Assembly (NCBI GenBank): GCA_001792895.1
Contig: MARA01000027.1
Span: 310,001-374,000 of the forward strand
Source: Lentinus brumalis
Taxonomy: Eukaryota > Basidiomycota > Agaricomycetes > Polyporales > Polyporaceae
Direction: 5' to 3'
Length of the DNA: 64,000 nucleotides
Shown here: positions 11,782-23,191 of the stretch, piece by piece
Layout of the letters: each line of letters starts with the position of its first letter
How positions within the stretch are numbered: the first letter of the stretch is position 1
Notes under the pieces: model-generated
What the model was told of the DNA's origin: nothing
The model's input: only the letters and a program-made list of their open reading frames with translations
Database searches by the model: none
Translations under genes and position numbers: made by a program

Positions 11782-14193
11782 ATGCCCCCACCTACTTCTA
11801 CTACGGCTCGGAGCCGGCCTGCTCAGACTGGGTACTCCGCCATGAAGCCTGTTGTAAGCCAATCGCCTGGCAATCATTTGGACCCAGGGCGAGGAAAACT
11901 CCTCCCGCAAGCTCCCCATTCTCGGCCTCAGCAGACTCTGGCTCCTCAACCGAGGTTTCTTCGTACGCAGAGCAGTCATTCCTCTATAATTGTGAGTTTT
12001 TATGCGCCTTGTTCCTCGCACGCTGACTCATCAGACAATGCGACAGTCTGGGAACGCCGATTCGCATCCGTCCATTTCAGAGAAGGTACGTGTACACAAG
12101 GAGACCGTCACAAAGCAATCGACTGACGCACATGTCACACAGTATATCCTGCCAGTTGACGCTACCTACTTCGACGGCCCAGAAGCAGACGACAAACTAC
12201 ACTCTCCAGACCCTGTGAGAGACCACAAGCGCGATGGAGGTGGTACCGTTTTCACCGCTCGCGGTATCGTGAACCTCGGATGCACGTTCCTCCTTGTTGC
12301 TGTTATTCTGGCGCTATTGTGAGGGTCCAATCGCTGTCTTCTCCACGTGAAGGTCTCCCGCTCACATCACTTGCAGCGTAGCATACCCGGTCCTTATTGC
12401 CTTCTTGAAGCCCCCGCTGTCCTACATGGGCGGATTCAACCTCGGGGGCATCAACGCCACTGGGCAAGTCCCAGACATCCCGGGAAACTGGGGCCTTATC
12501 GACAAAGATACTCCCGCGGAGCTGAGGACGAAGGTCGACTACATCACCGGGCAGACCTGGAAGCTCGTCTTCAGCGACGAGTTCAACGTGGAGGGGCGCA
12601 CATTCTACCCGGGAGATGACCCGTATTGGGAAGCGGTTGATCTGCACTACTGGGCTACGGGCAACAAGGAGTGGTACGACCCCAAGGCGATCATGACCCG
12701 CAACGGATCTCTCGAGATTGCGCTGTCGGATACGCCGAACCACGGGTTGAACTACACCGGAGGCATGATGTCGACGTGGAACAAGTTCTGCTTCACTGGT
12801 GGACTCGTCGAGGCGTCAGTGATGCTGCCCGGCTTCAACAACATCCACGGTCTGTGGCCCGCCATCTGGGCGATGGGTAACCTTGGGCGGGCTGGCTACG
12901 GTGCCAGCCTCGATGGCACGGTATGTTACACCCGTATACTCTAGAATCTCCCTAACATGACTTCCTTATCTAGTGGCCGTACACATACGACGCATGCGAC
13001 GTCGGCACTGCGCCAAATCAGACACTCAATGGCCTTCCCGTCGCTGCGCTCACCGACAACGACCAGTACAACGATGGCGCGCTCTCATATCAGCCAGGTC
13101 AGAGGCTCTCCCGCTGCACTTGCCCTGGGGAGTCGCATCCGGGGCCTCAACACGAGAACGGCGATTACGTCGGCCGTGGTGCGCCGGAGATCGACATGTT
13201 CGAAGCTCAGGTATGATTCTCCACGACTATCGCTGCGCTACGCTCATGGTCCGCTTGCAGATTGGTGGCTCCGCCGGAGCCGAGCACGGCGCCGTGTCGC
13301 AGTCCGGTCAATGGGCGGTACGTGTGTCGCTAGGGACCAGGATGCTCAGTGCTGACATCAGGTCCACGATCCAGCCGTTCAACTACCAGTACAGCTGGCT
13401 GAACAACAGCGACAATCTCATCATTGGTGATGCGACGCAGAGTAGGTTGAACTCGTACAAGGGCGGCGTGTACCAGCAGGCTACTTCGGTGGTCACGAAG
13501 ACAAGTGAGTGCCTGCACCGAACTGAGTCGGGTGTCTGTGTCTCACAGCTGCTCGTCAGACCAAGACGCGTATGAGTTCTCGGGTCAGCAGTACTCAGTC
13601 TACGGTTTCCAGTATAAGCCCGGTGTTGGTGACGCGGTTCGTCGTTCCCTACTTGAGACCTGTTCCTGCCCATCGTGCTCACTTTTGACGACAGTACATC
13701 GGATGGATCACGGATGGCCAACTCGCGTGGACTCTCCGCCAGCCCGGCGTTGGTCCTGATCCAATTTCTGAGATCAGCGATCGCCCGATCCCAGGAGAGC
13801 CCATGGTCAGTGCTCTCTCACCACCCATGCCGTCCGCGCACGTCGATGAACTTACGATTTCCGTTCTCTCGCAGTACTTGATCATGAACCTAGGCATCTC
13901 TGAGAACTTCGGCTTCGTCGACTACGACAACCTCGTCTTCCCATCGACATTGCGCGTCGACTGGATCCGTGTCTACCAGGATCCAAACGCGATCAATATC
14001 GGCTGCGACCCAGACGGTTTCCCGACCCAGGCTTACATCGAGACGTACGTGCAGGTCGTGGCTTTCTGTCGTTGTGAGTCTGACGAGGTCCGCCTGCAGA
14101 TACAAGGACGCGTACTACAATGCAGACTTGACCACCTGGGTGGACGACTACAAGCAGCAGATTCCGAAGAATAGGTTTATGGGTGATTGCTAA
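11782..14193 (+). CDS. Kre6/Skn1-type beta-glucan synthesis protein
   Basis: The predicted protein has a Ser/Pro-rich cytoplasmic N-terminus (exons 11782-11991 and 12047-12085) and one transmembrane anchor in exon 12143-12318 ([16 protein letters not shown]). A large luminal GH16-related domain starts in exon 12377 ([77 protein letters not shown]). The acidic motif [10 protein letters not shown] corresponds to the GH16 ExDxxE-like site. The C-terminus is typical of the family ([14 protein letters not shown], then GDC). Kre6/Skn1 proteins are type II membrane proteins of the secretory pathway needed for beta-1,6-glucan in the wall. About ten exons join in frame with standard splice sites, and no lesion was found. 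Confidence 0.88.
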
Positions 14194-14322
14194 CGTATTG
14201 TATTCGTGAGATGGCTTCAGGTTTCCTCTGTTGTACACTCCCCTGGGTATTTGGGGCGTCATGGACTATCATTATCGCGAACAAGGCTGTAGTATGTACA
14301 CTAATCCATCGCAGGTTCGGGC

Positions 14323-15022
14323 TCAGTGGCAGCCTGCGAGAGCATGGGGAGTAAGTTCGGGCTCTTTGGGCTCCGGGAGGTTGGGATCAAGGACGGCACT
14401 CAAAAGCGAGGAGACGATGCCGCTCAGGTGGTAGCCCTCAGCGAGGTACAGAGCCACGTCGGGGGTGACCCAGTGGCCAGGAAGCCGCGGTCTCCCGGAT
14501 TGGTCGGCGGCAGCAAAGCTCAGTTTGATCCAGTTGTGTTCAGCCTCTGCCGCCTCCTCTGACGCAGTGGGGAATGCGGCGCGGAACATCGTCGTGACGG
14601 AGATCACGCCGGTGTCCATTCTTCGCAAAATAAACACAGATCCCCCAGGCTGTATGGTCAAATCAGTGCATGAATGTCAAGGCCGCGTGATGACGGACAC
14701 GGCACAGGGCGTCGGGATACGCACGGTGCGGATTTTGACCCGTGCGAGCTGCATCGTTCGGTTAGGTTAGGGGGACGCGGAGGGATGCGATGTACGCACG
14801 ACGACTGCTGCGCGATTCCTGAAGACCACCTGGAATTGAACAGAGGGTGGATCGGACGTGTCGTCCGCTGTCTCAAGGAGTGAGTTCGGGACGCAGGTGG
14901 GTCTACTAGTGAAGGGGTTACGGACTGGTGGATGTGATGTGTGGGTTGACCTCTGTGGGGAGGGTAGGACGCGGTATCTCCGGCTTGGGGACCGCAATCC
15001 GGAGATGTTCAGCAGCGGGCAT
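14323..15022 (-). pseudogene. Bqt4/KilA-N (APSES-like) domain protein, frame-broken
   Basis: The clearest part, at 14661-14323, reads VFILRRMDTGVISVTTMFRA, then a helix with NWIKLSF, then GHWVTPDVALYLAEGYHL and DPNLPEPKEPE. This is the KilA-N/APSES-like fold of fungal Bqt4-type proteins, which in fission yeast are inner nuclear membrane proteins. A plausible start (MPAAEHLRIAVPKPEIPR) lies at 15022. Between the two parts the expected segments PPSVQFQVVFRN and LDIHALI appear in different frames, with stops between them. No simple intron repairs this, so I call it a decayed copy. The C-terminal end is uncertain. Confidence 0.5.
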
Positions 15023-15511
15023 CTCACTGACGACGGGTGGGAAGAGTGAGAGAGTTACGAAGTCGATGGTAGATCAAGCGTCTGATAATTATCCGGCAAG
15101 ATCTCCAATGCCCAGGCCGCACGGCCATGTATGAGTAGATAGCTGCACAGGTCCAAGACGTGTACGATGTTGGACGCATCTTTGTCTCGCCCGCAGGGTC
15201 TACGAGCTCATAAATAAGTATGTATGATGTTGATCAAATGAGTTGCTCATTGAGATGCAAGAAGGCGCACCTACCCTCTCAGCGCGCCGACGTTCTTCCG
15301 TGACTCAGAACCATGAGAGCGGCTCACGGCCCATGGAGGTTACACGCAAGAGGTGAGCTCTGATATTTGTGTAATGGCAGCCTCTCGAGCTGACCATAAA
15401 TTGAGTAGAGTACAATTTCCTGCAACGACATTGCGCCGCCGCAGCTATCAGACGAAGATATCAGTGAGGAGAGCGACTGATATTATTATCCAGTAAACTC
15501 ACCGAATCCTT
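15023..15511. other. Intergenic; nothing recognised
   Basis: AT-richer than the flanks, with no open frame of note. It lies between the start of the Bqt4-like remnant and the 3' end of the F-box gene. Confidence 0.4.
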
Positions 15512-16549
15512 TCAATGTTCTTCCGCGACTATCCAGTCGTCGAACAGGTTCATTGCCTGCTCTGCGTCTTCCTCCTCCTGTGACTGCGGTGGAGGGGTGA
15601 TCCCGCTGGTGTCACACTCTTCCGCTTGCCAATCCCCGAACAGCGTTGCGAAGGTATTGTCCTTCCCGTCCGTTGTGAGTGACGCCTTGGGGACAAGGAC
15701 TACTCGCCTATGATCGTATTCGCGGTCGGTCGAGACGCTTTCAAGGATTTGCGCTGCGGCTTCCCTCGTCTCTCCATAACACACAATCTCCAGCCGCTCG
15801 AGCACGGACGCGCGGTAGAGACACTCGAGCTGGTCAAACGCCAGCGCGACGCGCCTTTCAGCCGGCGTGCTGTATATCCTCCGGATCGTCCGGATCGTGC
15901 TCGAGAGCACCAGGTCGCGGATCTCGTTGTCGAGCATGAAGGTGTCCATGCTCGTTATGGTGTGCAGGTTCGGCGCGCAGGGGAGGTGGCGGTAGTCGAC
16001 CTCTCCGTGGACTGGGCCCAAGGTGAGGGAAGAGACGGTGTTGGGGATGACACTGGTGAGGCGGTACAGCTGCGCCTGGCCGACGTTGATGAGCGCGAGC
16101 GAGCAGAGCGCGGTGCAGCGGGTGAGGATCTGGTGCATGACGGTTATCGGCCATTCCCTGGAGCTGTAGTCGAGGTCGTTCTCTTCGAAGCTGCTTGTCG
16201 GTCCGAACCAGATCTTGCGAACGAGATGCATGGGGACCTGGTCCACGACGATATCGAACGGTGTCTCCATAAGCGAGTGGGCGAAGCGCTCGATCTTGCT
16301 CGAGGAGGTGAGCACGATGGTCTCGTAGAGGACCGGGAGGGCCCACGCACGAGCCGTGTGGCACACTCGACATATTGAGTCGGCTGTGGGGACATCGTTT
16401 GCCGCGGCACGCTCGAATACTGCCCGTCGGATGAGTGGACGCAATTTTCAGAGCGTGTTGAGTACGTACCCTGCGAGATCAATGCAGGTTCTGTCAGGTC
16501 CAAGTAGCGTCACACAGGAATCAGCACTCACCTTCTGAATGACCTCCAT
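15512..16549 (-). CDS. F-box-like domain protein
   Basis: The frame from about 16447 to the stop at 15512 encodes ADSICRVCHTARAWALPVLY, the end of an F-box-like motif, followed by leucine-rich segments without clear repeats. The tail is acidic (SQEEEDAEQAMN). This matches the many Agaricomycete F-box-like proteins thought to recruit substrates to SCF ubiquitin ligases. The likely beginning is SLPMEVIQK, with ATG at 16547-16549, in the same frame. One TGA at 16448-16450 lies between this ATG and the main frame. Either an intron removes it, though I could not find a phase-compatible pair, or the gene is interrupted. Confidence 0.6.
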
Positions 16550-17727
16550 GGGTAAAGAATGTCTTTGCATGTCGACTTGTTTCTCTGTCCGCTGCGGTGG
16601 TGGTGGTGGTGGTTGACAAGAAAGCATGGGCGCGCTTAGAATTAGAGTACAGTCGCCGTATTCCCTGCTGCATCAGAGCCTGAAACAACGGAGCAATGAG
16701 CAAACAAGTCTAGGAGACATAGATGGTTTGTTCACTTCCAGCTAAGCCGGACAAGGCCGGAATCTTATCTGTGATCTGTAATCTTATCTTATCCTTCTCA
16801 CCAGCGTCCGGATCCCGAATGGCTCTTGGCAAGAGACGACGAGGACGAGAAAGCCCAAGGACAGTTCATGCCTTTGAAACGGTGATCGACATTCGGAAGA
16901 TGACGGCAGCAGGATGGCCATGCATGCACTGTGTAAGAAGACGCGGCGGAAACGAAGCATACTGACGTATAGACGCAGAGGCAGGTTGAGCGGGACCCGG
17001 GTGTCATGGAAGGTAATGTGCCAAATCGCGCTGAATCGTCTACCTGAACGCGTTTGCTGATAACTGTGAAAAGTGATGTGGAATTTTACCAGGATTTTTG
17101 TGTGGGTCGGGCTGCTGAGACGGCGTCCGTCTCATCCGAGTCATCACAGCGACAGGTTGTCGGCAGCAAGAGCCACTCCTCATTCGACGTCGTCTTATGT
17201 ATAGACAGAGTTCTCAGGCATCCCTGTGAGACTGCTTGTGGCTTTGGCCTTGGTTTCTGCTCGAAGCAGCGAGCAGCGAGTCAGTATGTTCGGTATCTGT
17301 CGTTTCTGGGTGAAGTAACTCTACTAACCCAGCTTTCCGCAGTTTAGCTGCCGCAATTCGGCGGTCGTTTTGTTCTGTGTCAAGGAACATGGCTGTATAC
17401 TATTAAAGAGAATCAACCACAATGCGCTCTGTCTCAACTGTGTACATACACCACCAGGACATGTCCGACATCGGTCTTTCATGCCATCTCCGCAGCTAGA
17501 TGCAGCGGCAACCTTAAACCCGATTCCATGGCCGCCGGAGGGTTGTCCGACCTCGGTATTTCCTGCCCTGCCCGCGGTTCTATTAGGTCCTATACGCAGC
17601 GGTTAACCTGAAGATAACTCGGTCGCCGCCAGACCGGACGTCGCGAACCCATATGCCGATGATGGCTGAAGGTGTCTTCTATATATCCGAGCGGTTAGGT
17701 ACTCATGCAATCCGCACCTCCCCAACC
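16550..17727. other. Intergenic; promoter of hydrolase copy 2
   Basis: No domain-bearing frame. A TATATAT box lies at about 17680-17686, roughly 45 bases before the ATG of hydrolase copy 2. Confidence 0.45.
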
Positions 17728-20029
17728 ATGCTTCACTCCCTTGTAGCCTTGACACTCGCTGCCTCACTCGTAAGAAGTACGAGGGCGGGCTCAAACAACC
17801 TGGTACGCCTCACTGTTGTCCGCGGACGTGTGACACCCGCTGACGAGCTTGGTAGCAAACCTCGCAGATCCAATGGGGAGCATGCGACCCATCAGTCGTG
17901 AACGACACGTCACTGTCGTGTGGCTTTTTGGAAGTCCCTCTGGACTACCAGGATCCCTCCATAGGGACAGCCCGGCTGGCCCTCATCAAGGCGAATGCAA
18001 CAGGAGAGCGCCAAGGGACAGTCCTCTTCAACCCAGGTGAGCCTCTCCAGTCCACGGTTGGATTTTACCGCTGAATGAGACGTGCGATAGGCGGACCCGG
18101 CGGCTCCGGGCTCGCATTTCTCAACGACAACAAGGACCTCTTTTTGAGACTTACAGGAGGTGTTTACGACGTTGTTGGGTGGGATCCGCGGGGTGTCGGT
18201 AACGTCACTGTGTGAGTATCCGATCATCCCGTAGACCCCTCGAGCGCAGCTGAACATGGTACCCTGCAGACCCGGAGATACTTTCTGCTTCGACAGCCGC
18301 GAAGAGTACGAAGCCTTGTTTAACGGGACGGTCGAACTCACCGGGATTGAAGAGATCGGCAACTTCGCGAATGACTCCGATGTGCAAGCACTGCTCGACC
18401 AAGCTTCGGCTTTGCAGTAGAAGTACGAAGAGGTTGGACAGAGATGCCTCAAGTCACCTAACGGGAAGTACTTGCGGTATCTTGGGACGGCAGCGACCGT
18501 CCGGGATCTGGTCTCGATTGCAGACGCTCTCGACGGTCCGGAGACACCTATCAACTATCTCGGCATATCGTATGGGACGCTCATCGGATCTTGGTTCGTG
18601 AATAGTGAGTATCCACTTTTGCGTGGCTTACAGTGCTTGGCTAACTCACTCTTTCCAGTGTTCCCTGAGGTGAAAATCATCGTCGTTCCCGTAGTGTTTC
18701 TCCCTCACTCACTCGCATCAGCGCGTCGGACGGGTTGTTCTCGACGGGATCATAGACCCAGTCTTCTTCGCGACCCACGAGATATCTGCCGTTTGTGCCG
18801 CCACATCTATCTTCGGCCCACAGTCTGACCCCGTCGTCTCTGACATTATAGCACTTCGAGCATCTGCTCGTGTCTACCGACACCATCTACAAAGCCCTGA
18901 TTACAGGATGCGCTCTCGCTGGCCCTGCGGGTTGCGCCGCTGCCTCCGACGGCGACGGCCCGCTCGACGTCGATGCCAAGTTCCAGGCGCTGCTTAAGGC
19001 CGCTTACGACGCTGCGAAAGCTAATCCGGCCGCTCCTCTCACCTCGGGACAGATTCGCCGTGAGTCACTCAGCGCCCATTCTCGCTGTCGGGCTGATGCT
19101 GGCTGTTTCTGCAGTGCAGTTGTACTTCGAGCTGTTCTCCCCAAAGGACTGGTCTCATTATATGAATACGGTATACCCGGCCCTTGTAGCCTCAGTCGAA
19201 GGCGAAGCACAAAATAACAGGTCGCTAGTCATGCAGTCAAGGGAACTGAGCGGGCAAAGACTGTTCAAACGCACAGTGAACACTAGCCCACTCTACACCA
19301 GTGCTTCTATATACTGTGCGGACAGCCCCGACCTGCAGGGCACCACGATGACCGATGTCTTGGAGGCCGTCATAGCCGGGACGCGGAACGTCTCGCACAT
19401 GCGTATGGTCCCTTCTCCCCGCCTTGCGACTTCTCGCTGACTCCGACTGCATCGCGTTGCAGTGGGCGCGATCCTGCCGGCGCCACTGTATCAGTGCTCG
19501 TTCTGGCCCGTGCGCTCCGTGGAGAGGTACCGAGGGCCGTTCAACAAGACACTCGCGAACAAGATCCTGATCGCATCGAACACCGTAAGTCTGCGTTTTT
19601 TCCGTTCACACTCGCCACGACTCTGACCAGCATGATTGCAGCTCGACCCGGTCACTTCGCTTGCTGGTGCGGAAGTCCTCGCTGGCCTTCTGGGAGAGGA
19701 TGCTGTTTTAGTTCGGATGAACGCCTTCGGCGTAAGTGGTGCATCTCGACTCTCGGGCCTCCGGGGGTTGGACTGACGCAGATTGAAGCATACTACTCTC
19801 GCTGTGCCATCGATGTGCATGGAGGGAATCATCGCCGCTTATATGGCGAATGGCACGGTGAGCAGAGACTTGTCTCAAAGCTCTCTCGAGTACACACCCC
19901 TCTGACGCGAGACCTTGGTTGTAGCTTCCAGCCAACGGTAACGTGTGCGAGGTCGATGCGGACTTTGAAGTCTTTCATGGTGTCGACACTGCAACGATTC
20001 TTGCGGAGCTGCCCGACGGAGACGTCTAG
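17728..20029 (+). pseudogene. Secreted alpha/beta-hydrolase, copy 2, with nonsense codon
   Basis: A signal peptide exon (17728-17802, MLHSLVALTLAASLV) is spliced to 17868-18036 (IQWGACDPSVVNDTSLSCGF, VPLDYQDPSIG). Then come the oxyanion-loop exon (GGPGGSG), the nucleophile motif (GISYGTLIG), the 11-nt microexon 18659-18669, the TAP-like half with DPVTS, and the His exon (HTTLAVP). The gene ends with TAG at 20027-20029. In exon 4 a TAG at 18418-18420 replaces the Lys codon of the paralogues (LQ-stop-KYEEVGQ versus QKKYEE), well before the nucleophile. The rest of the copy is well preserved, so the loss looks recent. Strain polymorphism is possible. Confidence 0.8.
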
Positions 20030-21435
20030 GTTCATACTAGTAGGATGTCCAGCCGAAGCGGAGGGGACGCTCACGTCGCTGCATGGTCCTGCAGGCAGAG
20101 GTGTTGTAGATTGTACGGACCGTATACGCCCTGAGCGCACAATGCAATTGAGTCTTAAAGTTACTGTCCCTTCACTGTAGTGCCTGATTAGCGCAGCCTT
20201 AAGCCTTGGACCAGAACGCTGAGCTCCATACGGAGCCTCAGCCATGTCTCGGGCCCTTGCCGTAGTAATGGTATCGTCCTTCTTCTGTAGAAAAGTTGTG
20301 TTGCATCTGTAGCGTGCTTCCGCACATACTGACCGCGTTTCTTCTGAGACTCAGAGTTGATAGTACAGTTTGAGTACAGTAGCAAGTTAAGGTCTAGAAC
20401 TTTGAAGGCGTCGAGTAAGTATCTCCCTAATCCGGTAGGTTGTCGGCAACTCCCGTTTACATAATTCTTGTCCTCTACAACGCAAGTTGGCTTACGGTCT
20501 CCTGGTGCCTCCCTGTGCCTCCTTCTCTCTGCGAACTATCTGCTCCTCGTGCTCCTCGTGCTACTGAAGAATTCCTTTTAGGAAAGTACGGGTTTAGAAG
20601 GATACGCGAACAAGGAGTCGCGGTGGTCATACGTCGACGGAGCCACGGCAGAAAACATGTCCACGCCAACGTCGTGGGTAGGTACCGAGACATCAATATG
20701 CGGCTCAGGCGGAGGGCGGACGAGGATGCGTACTTCAAGAGCTTGACATGGGCTGGAGGCTTGACGACTCGAGAGGACTTGCGAGGTACGTCTGTCTTCG
20801 CGGTGTTCGTGAGTCTATCAGGTTATAGCGCATGCTTTCTCTGATTCCTCCTCCTCGTTGCTCCACGCATGCATTGTGCCGCACATCACGCATGGGTCAG
20901 GTCGCCCCTTTGACTCCCTTTGACTCTGCGAGGCTTGTGCTGCTTCAAGCATTCAGTGTGGAGTCATCTGATCCCGTTCATGAAAACCGCGGGTTGGCCC
21001 GGTGCGGCCGCGAATATTTCACGTTGAGTGCGTTCGTGCAACAGTCGAGATTGGCAGCTGCGGCATGCGTCGGCTCTTGGAAGACCTTCATCAGATTTTA
21101 GGCGGATCGTCGAGGAGTACGAAGAAGAGGCTGATGGTTGCTTAGCTCGTGCGGGTGAGACGTCACTCACTGTAATATTGCCTGCCTGCATTTCCTGCTG
21201 TTGTGAAAACGACTTGCGGTTACTCACAGCTCAATCTGCTGAGTCACTGTTGATCAGCCTGAGCTTAGTGATACATGCTTCTTATTACCAGTACTTACCC
21301 ACCTGGCAGGCATGAGGACGGCCTTCTTAGGCGCCGGTCTATCCCCTATAAGACATCGCCGACTCGTCGTCATTGACACGCCGCCTGCCTTTGTCCTCGA
21401 CCACCACCTTCCTCCTTCTCGCGGGACACACAGCG
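20030..21435. other. Intergenic; no supported gene
   Basis: A modest open frame around 20560-20840 (including VVIRRRSHGRKHVHANVVG) and another near 21060-21150 show no family resemblance. Neither has a convincing start, so no gene is called. Confidence 0.35.
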
Positions 21436-22375
21436 ATGCCTGAATGCGTTCGCTGTGATCGCTGGTTCAACACGGAGCGTGCCCTCGAGCAGCATCAAGA
21501 TACATCCAGCCGCCATCACATCTGTTATCCATGCAACAAGGACTTCCCGACCGCGCACGGCCTGCGCGAGCACTACATTCAGAGCCCCCGCCACCCGTTC
21601 TGCCGTTTCTGCGATGAGCACTTCGACGACAGGGAGGAGCTGAACGATCATTACTATGACGCGCACTGGGTTTGCCAGGCTTGTAAAGTGGTACGTACGT
21701 CCAAGGCTACCCGAGCCACTCGTAACTCACCGCGCGTGAAGGTGTTTACCGGCGAAGTCAACTTGCACGAGCACTGTCGGCAGAGCCATGCAGACCAATA
21801 CTGCGTGCCCTGCAAGCGCATGTTCAGAACGCGAACAACCTCCGCCAGCACCAGAACTCGGCCGTACACCGCGAGCGCACCGTCGTCTGCCCCATGAAAG
21901 GCTGCTCGCGCGCCTTCGTCTCCACCGCCGCGCTCGTTCTGCACCTCGAGTCCGGGACGTGCACATCGGGTATGACGCGTGCCATGGTCGACCAGCTCAT
22001 CCGGAAGCTCGACAGGGGCGGAATCATCACGAACCCCGCGAGGATGATTGCGGGTCCCAGCAGCTCGGCCCCACGCATCACGGACCAGTGGGCGACCGAC
22101 CGCGCGTGGAACGGGAACGCGTACGAGTGCTACCTTTGCCACAGGGGATTTGCCTCGCTCACCGCGCTCAACGCGCACCTCCGGAGCCCGCGCACTCCGA
22201 TAAGGTCTACCGGTGCCCGAACGCGTGGTATGGTTGCGGGGAGGAGTTCAAGACGCTGAGCGCGTTCTTGCAGCATGTTGAGAGCGAACGGTGTGAAGTG
22301 CGCCGTTTCCGGTCGCAGATGGATCGGTTCATCGACGGGCTGTCGAAGGGTGCGATGCGGTTGACTTACCATTGA
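21436..22375 (+). pseudogene. C2H2 zinc-finger protein, paralogue 1, frame-broken
   Basis: Exon 1 (21436-21690) gives MPECVRCDRWFNTERALEQH and further CxxC...H fingers; an intron (gtacgt...gtgaag) leads to 21742. Comparison with the intact paralogue at 28640-29560 shows two single-base losses. One is after CVPCKRMF (about 21828), where the frame must change to read NLRQHQNSAVHRERT. The other is in the LRSP/AHSDKV segment (about 22190), where CCC has become CC. Downstream, YRCPNAWYGCGEEF and SAFLQHVESERCEVRRF are intact in the final frame. The protein would have had about six zinc-finger units, and a nucleic-acid-binding role is inferred only from the fingers. Confidence 0.7.
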
Positions 22376-23191
22376 GGTACGCCGGTTCTCTGCTCATTGT
22401 GGAGGTCGTAGCTCAGCCGTGGCAGCTCCCATATACCATCTCAGATTTTACCTTGTGCATGTAAAGTAGGATACCCGAAGATCAATATGTTTCAATGTCG
22501 TCAAAACCAAGCATAAAGTGCACGCGTCGCAAGACCTGCTGATCACATGACCGCGACTCCTCAAGGTTTCGGAATCGTTGTCAAGTCAAGTTCTAGCTGC
22601 GGACTCGATGTGATCATCCACAACACTTTCAGCTCAGACTTCCGGTAGCTTCTGGGTTTGCCGATGCATTGTGATTATTCTGCGGCTCATCGAGTCACAG
22701 GTATGTCGTTCATTTCGACTCGAGTCAAAGTATGTACTCACATAGCATATCGCATGGCTGCTTCGGTGTCGCGTTGGACTGCGTAAGTAGCGGTCACACA
22801 CTGGGCGCCGCACGTCGCAAGCGTTTGACCGCGGTCCGCCGTTCTGTCCCGGCCTACATAGGTTGGCCACCCAGGACGAGCCAGCAAGCGTTTCATGTTG
22901 CGCACATAGCCGAAGTTGATAGAGCTGTCGAAGCATTGCCACCGTCGTTGTCCTTTGACGAGCGAGCCGCCAGACCCGCCCATCCGATGACGCGGATTGG
23001 CCGGCAATAGTCGGCAGCGCAGGATGGTTAGATGGTTGCCCGGCCAGTCTTTCTCAAGCTCATGGTCGCTCCGCAGGGCGCGTACGTGCGCGCCCTCCCG
23101 TGAGCATCCGAGTCAGGGCTCTCCTTGTGCCGGGACGGTGTATAAGAGTCGCTCGTCTTCGAAGATCTCGCAAACTGTAACTTGGAACAAG
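22376..23191. other. Intergenic; promoter of hydrolase copy 3
   Basis: No supported gene. A TATAAG box at 23141-23146 lies about 50 bases upstream of the ATG at 23192, the same spacing as in other hydrolase copies. Confidence 0.45.

Noticed and set aside
15679..16378. Long plus-strand open frames opposite the F-box gene
   Set aside because: They are antisense shadows: the minus strand carries the F-box motif and the leucine pattern.
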